Shown: piece after piece, positions 1-5,754 of the stretch
Position numbering within the stretch: position 1 is the stretch's first letter
How the letters are laid out: each line of letters opens with the position of its first letter
Assembly: GCA_019313025.1 (NCBI GenBank)
Contig: JAFDCA010000487.1
Coordinates: 1-5,754 of the forward strand
Reading direction: 5' to 3'
Source of the DNA: Deltaproteobacteria bacterium
GTDB lineage: Bacteria; Desulfobacterota; Desulfobacteria; Desulfobacterales; UBA11574
DNA: 5,754 bases
The notes under the pieces: model-generated
The model's database searches: none
Told to the model about the DNA's origin: nothing
Seen by the model: only the letters and a program-made list of their open reading frames with translations
Program-made: the position numbers and the translations under genes

Positions 1-261
1 AAACAGTATTCCCAATTGACGAGCTGTTTGTTCATTTTCCGATGCTTCGACTTCGACCAACCTTTTTTTAATCTCTTTGATTTTTAGCTCAATGTCGGCA
101 GGATCGATCTCGGGCAATGGTCTCTGGTGGTTCACCGTCGTGGGGCCTTGCTTGTTTTCCAGCATCTTGGGTGCCACCGCCCAAGATATTGATATCAAAC
201 TGAAAAAAACGATTACAACATATAAACATAGATATTTTTTGAAGCTCGTATGTGACATCAT
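1..261 (-). CDS. 5' end of an exported or membrane-anchored protein with a coiled-coil start (partial; possibly a large MscS-type channel)
   Basis: Reading the minus strand from the ATG at 261-259, the frame stays open for 87 codons to the window edge, so only the N-terminus is present. A second ATG follows directly at 258-256. The product opens with a typical Sec signal: a short n-region with two lysines (FKK), a hydrophobic core of about 19 residues (YLCLYVVIVFFSLISIS), then WAVA, a plausible cleavage site near residue 30. A proline-rich linker follows, and from about residue 58 a charged stretch with heptad-like spacing (IELKIKEIKKRLVEVEAS) suggests a periplasmic coiled coil. Large MscS-family mechanosensitive channels begin this way, but many secreted coiled-coil proteins do too, so that identity is a guess. 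The region upstream of the ATG (GGGTGTTGAAA) gives only a weak ribosome site, and the frame is also open upstream (GTG at 270-268, TTG at 267-265), so the exact start is uncertain. The gene is divergent from the transporter-like gene at 643. Confidence 0.7.
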   Translation of the reverse strand, partial: MMSHTSFKKYLCLYVVIVFFSLISISWAVAPKMLENKQGPTTVNHQRPLPEIDPADIELKIKEIKKRLVEVEASENEQTARQLGILF

Positions 262-642
262 TTTCAACACCCGTTTTTTTAAATTAAAGTAATGTATCCA
301 CCACAGATTAAAAATGTTTTTTCCTTTTAAACAATTATCCAAAAAAATAACAACCATGAATATGACACCATTAGATTATCCGTCAAGTATGCTCTGCACA
401 AAAATATATAAATCTAACATAAAATAATACAAACAGCCCGATGCGTTTCAAGGATGTTTCTGAAAATTGAGGCTTCGATTTTTTTCGAAATATTATCAAT
501 ATCTCGATCGAACATTTTTCTCAATTTTTTTAAAAAGATATTGACAACAGATACGGATAAGTTCCACGATTGTTAAACTAGATGTTTGCTTTTGCTGAAC
601 AAGATGGTTCTATAAAATATTTAAAATTTTCGTTCTTATATC
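262..642. other. Divergent AT-rich intergenic region
   Basis: This 381-base gap separates the minus-strand gene from the plus-strand transporter-like gene and should hold both promoters. It is visibly AT-rich, with many A and T runs. No open frame in it looks protein-coding. For the plus strand I see a perfect TTGACA at 541-546, but no acceptable -10 box at normal spacing (the 17-base position reads CCACGA), and a TATAAA at 611-616 that lacks a good -35. No purine-rich Shine-Dalgarno sequence lies in the 20 bases before the ATG at 643. No convincing rho-independent terminator was found. Confidence 0.6.
357..386 (-). promoter_or_regulatory. Candidate sigma-70-type promoter for the minus-strand gene
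   Basis: On the minus strand TTGACG (386-381, five of six matches to the -35 consensus) is followed after 18 bases by TATTCA (362-357, three of six matches to the -10 consensus). It lies about 95 bases upstream of the minus-strand ATG and points the right way. In such AT-rich DNA, matches of this quality arise by chance, so this is only a candidate. Confidence 0.2.
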
Positions 643-3600
643 ATGAGCGATTATACCCCGGTTTTGCCGACCCGGCATCACAACCTGATGCAGTGGATCC
701 AGCCCGAAATCTTTCTTCGGAAAGTGTTGAGGGTTTATCCGAATGAGATAAAACCTCTGATTTGGGTGACCGCCATTCAACTGGTGATGAGCAGCAGTGC
801 CATCCAGATCAATAATTTTGCCCAAAGTGCCTTTCTCAAGCGTTTCGGAGTCCAATCCTTGCCCACCGTTTTTCTCGTAGAGGCGATCATTACGCTCTTT
901 TTTTCCGGACTCGTCGGCATTTTTATGGAACGTTATCGCAACGTTCGTGTTTTTACGGTGATTTTGCTTTATTTCGGCGGTTGTATCGGTCTGATTCGTT
1001 TGCTACTGCCCTTAAATTTTGCCTGGCTTTATCCGGTACTCTACATCCTCAAAAGCCAATCTGTTGCCATTTTGCCGATTCTCTACTGGGATATTTTAAG
1101 TGACCTGTTTACTGTACAGCAATCCAAACGCCTTTTCACACTGGTTACGGCCGGTGGCGTTATGGGTACGACAGCGGGCAGCTTGATGACAGGAAGACTC
1201 GCCCGCTGGCTCGGTCTTAACAATCTCCTTTTGATATTCGTTGCGGGAATGGTGCTGGCTGCCGTTCTCAACGAATTGACTGAAAAAATCATAGCCGCTC
1301 CCATGGAAACCCGTGTCGATAGACGCAAAGGCAAGCTCGAAGGAAAATTTGCCAATAATTTTCAAGAATTTCTTACTCACGCCCGTGAATCAATATTGCT
1401 GAAATACATGATTCTTATCATCGCCATACCGAATATACTGCTACCCATCATGGACTACCAGTTCAATGTTGTTGTGGACCATCATTTCACCACGGAAGCG
1501 GCGACACTTCATTTTTTCGGTCTATATCGCGGTGTCTCCAACGCCGCCATGTTTGTTGTTTTGATGGTTTCCGGACGAATCATTACCCGCCTGGGCATCA
1601 CCAACAGCTTGCTGTTTCATCCGGTGAACTATTTTTTGGCATTTGGCACTCTGTTTCTACGATTTGATATCATATCGGGAATTTATGCACGCTTTAGCAC
1701 TGAAACTCTCAAAACAACCCTCAACAACCCGGCCCGGACGGTCCTGTATAACTTTTTCCCGGAGCAAAGTCGGGCACTCATCCGAGTTTTCTTAAGAGGC
1801 GCGGTGGTCAGGATTTCCGATTTCACCGGTTCAGGTCTGCTGATTCTCATCAAAGGCTTGATGGACCCGCGCTGGTTGTCCATCGTGGCGGCCCCTTTAG
1901 TGTTTATCTGGCTGTTTACCAATATCCGTCTCAAAAAAGCATATCCATCGATTCTACTTCAAACACTTGCCGACAAACACATCGACTGGCCAAATCTCGA
2001 AGATGTCAACCTTAAAGCGCTGTTAAAAGATAAGCGTCTGCTGAACGGTCTTAAACAGAAAATGGTCAATGCGGAGCCAAAATTCGCCGTTTTTTATTCA
2101 GAAATCCTGGCAGCGGCAAAACCGACGGGATGGATGGATACCCTTTTAGATGCGTTGTCGACACAACCTTTAAAAACACAAAAACAGATGTTGAGTTTAC
2201 TGGATCCTAAGGTTACAGAATCAACTTTTAATAAACTTGTCCTTTTGACCCGTTCGGCTCCGCCGGAACTTCTGTCGTGTCTGCTGGAAACGCTCACTCG
2301 CATAGCCCCCAAAAGATGTTCTTCGATCATGGAGTCTTTTTTGGATCATTCGGATCACCGGGTTCAAATCGAAGCGCTGTCCGGCGTATATCTCGGAAAA
2401 GATCCTCAAAATTTATCCACTTTCCGAAACCGTCTCAATAATTTACTCAATGGGAATGCTTCCGACTTCCGAATGGGCGTCGAGATTCTCAGTAAAACCG
2501 GAGATGGCGCTTTTGAAAACATCCTGCTCGAACTTTCTGTTGGGGAAGATCCGGAATTAAAAGCTTGGGCCATCACCGGTCTGTCCAAGATGGAGCACAA
2601 TGCAATCGTTGACATCCTTCAGGCAGCGTTTGAAGATCCATCGTCTCAGGTTCGTAAAACCGCGGTTGAAGCAGCGGGTGTTTTGAAAAATGACATCCCT
2701 TTAGAAATGTTAATCAAACGTTTAACGGACCCGGACCCATTCGTCCGGTCCCTGGCCGCACAGTTGATTCAACGAAGCGAAAAAGATGCATTGCCCGAAC
2801 TATTATCAGCTCTTTATCTTCCCTCCCGTGTTCTAAAAAACGAAGTGCTTTCACTTCTTAACACCATCGGTGTGCCTGCCGTTATGCTTTCCTCTTTTAT
2901 TGTAAAGGAGCTTAAAACCGCTTATGGCCTTCTGGCAAAGGTGAAGATCCTGGATTCCATCCCGTTGACCTCTGCACTAGCTTTATGCCGGGATCACCTT
3001 TTGGAAAAACACAATGAAAGCATCGAAATTGTGCTCAGAGGGCTCGGATTCACGGTTTTCGGAGATCGAATGAAATTGATTATACGAGCGATTCAGTCCG
3101 GTGAAAAGCGGGATGTGGATAACGCCATCGAAGCTTTGGAAAGCAGCCTACATACCGATATTCGACGTCTGCTTATGCCGTTGCTGGGCGAAGGGACGAT
3201 GGATGAAAAACTCGCTGTTGCCCGGGAAAGTATGAGAGATGATCTTCCCATGGACTCCTCTCTTGGAGAAATTCTTAAGGAATTGGTGGGAGATACGGAC
3301 CCCGTGATACGGACTCTCGGCCTTTATGCGTTGGGAGAATCGGCTAAAGACGATGCAATGCTTCCCGATATTCGACGATACGCACGTTCAGAAAATCAGA
3401 TGGTAAAGGATGCCGCCGGATGGGTGCTGGATGATTTTGAGTCCGGAGTTTACACAAAAAGACATTCACCATCCACCTCACCCATGATCGAAAAAATCCG
3501 ATGGATTCGCCAAATACCGCTCTTTACAAACTTGCGTATTCAGGAGCTTCTCACCCATGTCTCCTTGATGACGTTTCAGCGATATGCGAAAAACGACATC

Positions 3601-3939
3601 GTATTCAGGGAAGGTATGCCTCTTGATTACCTGTATCTTATTTTTGAAGGTCAAGTGTCTCTGATAACAGGTCATGAAACAAAACGGAAGAAGGTGCTGG
3701 AGTACATCGGAAAAAACCAATTCTTTGGAGAACTGGCCCTTATCGACGGCAAACATCACCCCTATACCGCCAAAGTCGAATCCGATGCCCAGATACTGAT
3801 GTTAAAAGCCGATGATTTTCTAGTTTTATTGAAGAATTCACCGTCTGTATCATTGAACCTGTGCAAAGTGCTCAGCCTGCGACTAAGAGACTACCAAAGC
3901 CGTCTGGGGCCGGTCAAATTTGAACATACGCAAGATTAA
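643..3939 (+). CDS. NTT/MFS-like membrane carrier fused to HEAT repeats and a C-terminal cyclic-nucleotide-binding-like domain
   Basis: The protein has 1098 residues. Residues about 38-430 are strongly hydrophobic and consistent with about 12 membrane helices (for example 38-58, 72-95, 100-121, 125-146, 190-213, 252-275, 411-427). A WDILSDLF segment at 149-156 and a following QSKRLF...GGVMG stretch resemble the carrier fold of nucleotide transporters (NTT/Tlc) and MFS-like relatives. A basic loop at about 214-250 separates the two halves. Residues about 437-938 are soluble helical repeats of HEAT type, clearest at 666-708 (DPSSQVRKTAVEAAG, DPDPFVRSLAAQ) and 885-899 (DPVIRTLGLYALGE). Residues about 955-1085 form a CRP-type cNMP-binding fold with conserved G991, G1003 and FFGELAL at 1027-1033. 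The usual phosphate-binding arginine is a tyrosine (Y1041). HEAT and CNBD modules are probably cytoplasmic. Substrate and ligand are unknown; ATP/ADP exchange is doubtful because TM1 lacks the expected charged motif. The first ATG is used although no Shine-Dalgarno sequence precedes it; the next, M16, has none either. Confidence 0.88.
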   Translation: MSDYTPVLPTRHHNLMQWIQPEIFLRKVLRVYPNEIKPLIWVTAIQLVMSSSAIQINNFAQSAFLKRFGVQSLPTVFLVEAIITLFFSGLVGIFMERYRNVRVFTVILLYFGGCIGLIRLLLPLNFAWLYPVLYILKSQSVAILPILYWDILSDLFTVQQSKRLFTLVTAGGVMGTTAGSLMTGRLARWLGLNNLLLIFVAGMVLAAVLNELTEKIIAAPMETRVDRRKGKLEGKFANNFQEFLTHARESILLKYMILIIAIPNILLPIMDYQFNVVVDHHFTTEAATLHFFGLYRGVSNAAMFVVLMVSGRIITRLGITNSLLFHPVNYFLAFGTLFLRFDIISGIYARFSTETLKTTLNNPARTVLYNFFPEQSRALIRVFLRGAVVRISDFTGSGLLILIKGLMDPRWLSIVAAPLVFIWLFTNIRLKKAYPSILLQTLADKHIDWPNLEDVNLKALLKDKRLLNGLKQKMVNAEPKFAVFYSEILAAAKPTGWMDTLLDALSTQPLKTQKQMLSLLDPKVTESTFNKLVLLTRSAPPELLSCLLETLTRIAPKRCSSIMESFLDHSDHRVQIEALSGVYLGKDPQNLSTFRNRLNNLLNGNASDFRMGVEILSKTGDGAFENILLELSVGEDPELKAWAITGLSKMEHNAIVDILQAAFEDPSSQVRKTAVEAAGVLKNDIPLEMLIKRLTDPDPFVRSLAAQLIQRSEKDALPELLSALYLPSRVLKNEVLSLLNTIGVPAVMLSSFIVKELKTAYGLLAKVKILDSIPLTSALALCRDHLLEKHNESIEIVLRGLGFTVFGDRMKLIIRAIQSGEKRDVDNAIEALESSLHTDIRRLLMPLLGEGTMDEKLAVARESMRDDLPMDSSLGEILKELVGDTDPVIRTLGLYALGESAKDDAMLPDIRRYARSENQMVKDAAGWVLDDFESGVYTKRHSPSTSPMIEKIRWIRQIPLFTNLRIQELLTHVSLMTFQRYAKNDIVFREGMPLDYLYLIFEGQVSLITGHETKRKKVLEYIGKNQFFGELALIDGKHHPYTAKVESDAQILMLKADDFLVLLKNSPSVSLNLCKVLSLRLRDYQSRLGPVKFEHTQD

Positions 3940-4119
3940 CGAAGCACATTCGGTCAGAAATTAATGTTGTTTTTCAAAGCGTTGAAACGAAAGATTATTC
4001 GAACAAACATCATTCGCTTTAAACTTATTTTGAAAGGCACACGAAACATAAACACTTCGATTGAACGGACTTTCGGCTCGATTCAATGAGCAAAGGTAAG
4101 TTCTTGTGTGAGAAAAAAA

Positions 4120-4142
4120 TGGCGCTTGACAAAACGTCGCCA
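4120..4142. repeat. Small inverted repeat flanking the TTGACA box
   Basis: TGGCG (4120-4124) and its exact complement CGCCA (4138-4142) are separated by 13 bases that include TTGACA. The symmetry over a candidate -35 box would suit an operator, but 5-bp arms are short and could be chance. Confidence 0.3.
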
Positions 4143-4156
4143 AAATGGGTTATCGT
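4126..4156 (+). promoter_or_regulatory. Candidate promoter for htrA
   Basis: A perfect -35 hexamer TTGACA (4126-4131) is followed after 19 bases by TATCGT (4151-4156, four of six matches to the -10 consensus). The spacer is longer than the ideal 17 and the -10 is weak, so the promoter would probably need an activator or belong to a different sigma factor. It would give a leader of about 130 bases. I looked for a sigma-E-type GGAACTT/TCTGA pair, as used by E. coli degP, and did not find a properly spaced one. Confidence 0.3.
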
Positions 4157-4280
4157 CAATGCTAATGGGTCTGAATATGGTGATGGTTCCAAAATCGGAT
4201 GTTTGATGGTAGGCTGAAATTCGGCCCTTGAACACATTCTTACCAAATTCGAAAGAAACTCAAAAGACCTCCATATAAAC

Positions 4281-4286
4281 GAAGGA
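4281..4286 (+). promoter_or_regulatory. Shine-Dalgarno sequence of htrA
   Basis: GAAGGA lies 8 bases before the ATG at 4295. This is near-ideal spacing and fixes the start codon, giving a signal sequence with a basic n-region ahead of the hydrophobic core. Confidence 0.75.
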
Positions 4287-4294
4287 AAAACGTC

Positions 4295-5749
4295 ATGAAA
4301 AAACCGAAATCGCATCAAAACAACCCTGTCCGAATACCCTTGATCTTGGGCAAATCTATGGCCGCGTGGGTCATTATTGCCCTGCTGCTTGTGGCGGGAT
4401 CATCGGTGTCTTCTTCCGCAAGAAATGTCGCAGAAGCCCCCGTGTCTTTTTCACACTTGGTTAAAATCGCCAATCCATCGGTGGTAAACATCAGTGCTGT
4501 CAAAATTATCAAGGAAGAGCAAGAAATTCCGATGCCTTTTGGTCCGAACGATCCCATGAGGGATTTCTTTGAACGTTACTTTGGAGGTCAAATCCCTAAA
4601 AAGTATAAACAAAAAAGTCTGGGCACCGGTTTTATCATCGACAAAAAAGGCTTTATCTTGACCAACAACCATGTGGTCGAACAGACCGACGAGATCAGAG
4701 TTCGTACAGCGGATGGAAAGGAATTTGATGCCAAAATCGTCGGACGTGACCCCATGACGGATCTGGCGCTTATCCGTATTAAATCGAACATACCTTTCAT
4801 TCCGCTTACTTTCGGCGATTCTAACAGATTGGAGGTCGGCGATTGGGTGGTTGCCATCGGAAATCCATTTGGTCTGGGCAATACGGTGACGGCCGGAATC
4901 GTCAGTGCCAAATACCGACAGATCGGCGCCGGCGCATACGATAATTTTATTCAAACCGACACCCCCATCAACCCGGGCAACAGTGGGGGACCTCTCTTGA
5001 ATACCGCTGGTGAGGTCATCGGCATGAACACGGCTATTTTTTCCCAAAGCGGGGGGAGTGTCGGCATCGGATTTGCCATTCCCATCAATATGGTCAAAGA
5101 CCTTCTGCCTCAACTAATAAAGGGGAAAGTCATCCGGGGATGGATCGGTGTCATGATCCAAAAAGTGACCCCTGAACTCAAAGGTAAACTCAACCTTCCT
5201 GATGAACAAGGCGCTCTGGTTTCAGATGTTGTTCCAAGAGGTCCGGCCGATGAATCCGGCATCGAACGCGGGGATGTAATCGTTGCCTTTGACGGTAAAC
5301 CCATCAGGCAAAGCAGAGAATTGCCCTATATTGTAGCCTCAACACCTGTTGGTAAAACGGTCCCTGTGGAGGTGATTCGCAATCGGGAGAAAATGAGCGC
5401 AGAGATAAGGGTCGGTGAGTTGAAAACAGCAGAAGAAGAATTTCAGCCCGAATCCAAAGCCGAGCCCAGTTTCGGAATGACGTTGCAGGAGATAACCCCT
5501 GAACTTGCAAAACAATATGACTTGACGATTACAAGCGGTATTCTCATTGTCAATGTCGAAAACAATTCACCGGCAGCCGAAGCCGACATAAGGAGCGGAG
5601 ATATCATTATCGAGGTCGACCGTATGCCTGTCAATAACATCGCCTCTTTCAACCGGAAAATGCACCAGTATAAAAAAGGAAACACGATTCTCTTTTTAAT
5701 CAATCGGGACGGATCAACGCTTTTCCTGACACTTACGATATCCGGATAA
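4295..5749 (+). CDS. htrA: Do-family periplasmic serine endoprotease (HtrA/DegP/DegQ-like)
   Basis: This is a complete 484-residue protein, close to E. coli DegP (474) and DegQ (455). Such proteases degrade, and often chaperone, misfolded envelope proteins as trimers or larger cages in the periplasm. A long basic n-region and hydrophobic core (about 23-35) form a signal peptide, with likely cleavage after SSA near residue 42; retention as a membrane anchor is possible. The trypsin-like domain spans about 50-275, with a full triad: H126 (TNNHVVE), D156 (TDLALI) and S230 (NPGNSGGPL). The conserved FFERYFGG lies at 91-98 in a short LA loop. PDZ1 (about 278-375) and PDZ2 (about 391-481) follow, each opening with a TPEL helix (292-295, 401-404). 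At 207 tyrosine replaces the glycine I expect in the SAKGR segment. The assignment to DegP or DegQ cannot be made here. The gene is probably transcribed on its own, with a stress-responsive promoter possible but not shown. Confidence 0.96.
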   Translation: MKKPKSHQNNPVRIPLILGKSMAAWVIIALLLVAGSSVSSSARNVAEAPVSFSHLVKIANPSVVNISAVKIIKEEQEIPMPFGPNDPMRDFFERYFGGQIPKKYKQKSLGTGFIIDKKGFILTNNHVVEQTDEIRVRTADGKEFDAKIVGRDPMTDLALIRIKSNIPFIPLTFGDSNRLEVGDWVVAIGNPFGLGNTVTAGIVSAKYRQIGAGAYDNFIQTDTPINPGNSGGPLLNTAGEVIGMNTAIFSQSGGSVGIGFAIPINMVKDLLPQLIKGKVIRGWIGVMIQKVTPELKGKLNLPDEQGALVSDVVPRGPADESGIERGDVIVAFDGKPIRQSRELPYIVASTPVGKTVPVEVIRNREKMSAEIRVGELKTAEEEFQPESKAEPSFGMTLQEITPELAKQYDLTITSGILIVNVENNSPAAEADIRSGDIIIEVDRMPVNNIASFNRKMHQYKKGNTILFLINRDGSTLFLTLTISG

Positions 5750-5754
5750 GCCAC

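Larger units (their letters stand above)
3940..4294. other. Intergenic region between the fusion gene and htrA
   Basis: The 355-base gap holds no convincing gene. Short minus-strand open frames here (97 codons at 4025-4318, 60 codons at 3961-4143) have implausible composition, and the longer one overlaps the htrA start. No clear terminator follows the upstream stop codon: TTTCAA-AGCG-TTGAAA at 3972-3987 is a perfect 6-bp hairpin, but AT-rich and without a U tract. The second half carries likely htrA control signals: a TTGACA at 4126-4131 between inverted-repeat arms, several ATGGK elements at 4145-4211, and a Shine-Dalgarno sequence at 4281-4286. Confidence 0.6.

Noticed and set aside
77..292. 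71-codon plus-strand open frame at the left end
   Set aside because: It is antisense to the signal-peptide-bearing minus-strand gene and its own product lacks any recognisable feature.
541..569. TTGACA at 541-546 as promoter for the fusion gene
   Set aside because: The hexamer is perfect, but the position 17 bases downstream reads CCACGA and neighbouring spacings give no acceptable -10, so I did not list it as a promoter.
597..610. GAAC-N6-GTTC palindrome just before the fusion gene, considered as a LexA-type operator
   Set aside because: The arms are only 4 bp and the spacing does not match the known GAAC-N4-GTTC or GTTC-N7-GTTC LexA forms.
3972..3987. TTTCAA-AGCG-TTGAAA hairpin after the fusion gene, considered as a terminator
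   Set aside because: The stem is AT-rich and short, and no U tract follows on either strand.
4054..4090. ATTGAA ... TTCAAT inverted repeat in the second gap
   Set aside because: The 6-bp AT-rich arms with a 16-base loop are expected by chance and are not placed next to a promoter or stop codon in a telling way.
4025..4318. 97-codon minus-strand open frame in the gap before htrA
   Set aside because: It overlaps the htrA start and Shine-Dalgarno sequence, has only a poor ribosome site, and its Leu/Ser/Phe/Cys-rich product resembles translated noncoding DNA.
4451..5113. 220-codon open frame on the minus strand inside htrA
   Set aside because: It lies wholly antisense to a clear HtrA gene with intact catalytic motifs. 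Its product has no recognisable domain or signal, so it is a coding shadow.

Overview
The window carries two complete genes on the plus strand and the 5' end of a third gene on the minus strand, separated by two AT-rich intergenic gaps. Moderate GC in the genes, AT-rich spacers and the style of the HtrA and transporter-HEAT proteins suggest a Desulfobacterota (former Deltaproteobacteria) chromosome. This is an impression from protein style, not a search result. No mobile element, CRISPR array, tRNA or rRNA was seen.

Layout. Positions 1-261 (minus) hold the first 87 codons of an exported or membrane protein with a signal sequence and an apparent coiled-coil start; it runs off the window. Positions 262-642 form a divergent, AT-rich spacer. 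Positions 643-3939 (plus) encode a 1098-residue, three-module protein: a 12-TM-type carrier related to nucleotide transporters (NTT/Tlc, MFS-like), a long HEAT-repeat stretch, and a C-terminal cyclic-nucleotide-binding (CRP-type) fold. Positions 3940-4294 are a second spacer with a TTGACA box, a small inverted repeat, a cluster of ATGGK elements and a good Shine-Dalgarno sequence for the next gene. Positions 4295-5749 (plus) encode a complete Do-family HtrA/DegP-like periplasmic serine protease with signal peptide, intact catalytic triad and two PDZ domains.

The two plus-strand genes lie 355 bases apart. The second has its own candidate promoter region, so they are more likely separate transcription units than an operon. 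HtrA does envelope protein quality control. The transporter-HEAT-CNBD protein looks like a membrane sensor or regulated carrier of unknown substrate. It appears to lack both the charged TM1 motif of true ATP/ADP exchangers and the phosphate-binding arginine of cAMP-binding domains. I found no convincing evidence of a new multi-gene system; this fusion protein is the most interesting object here.
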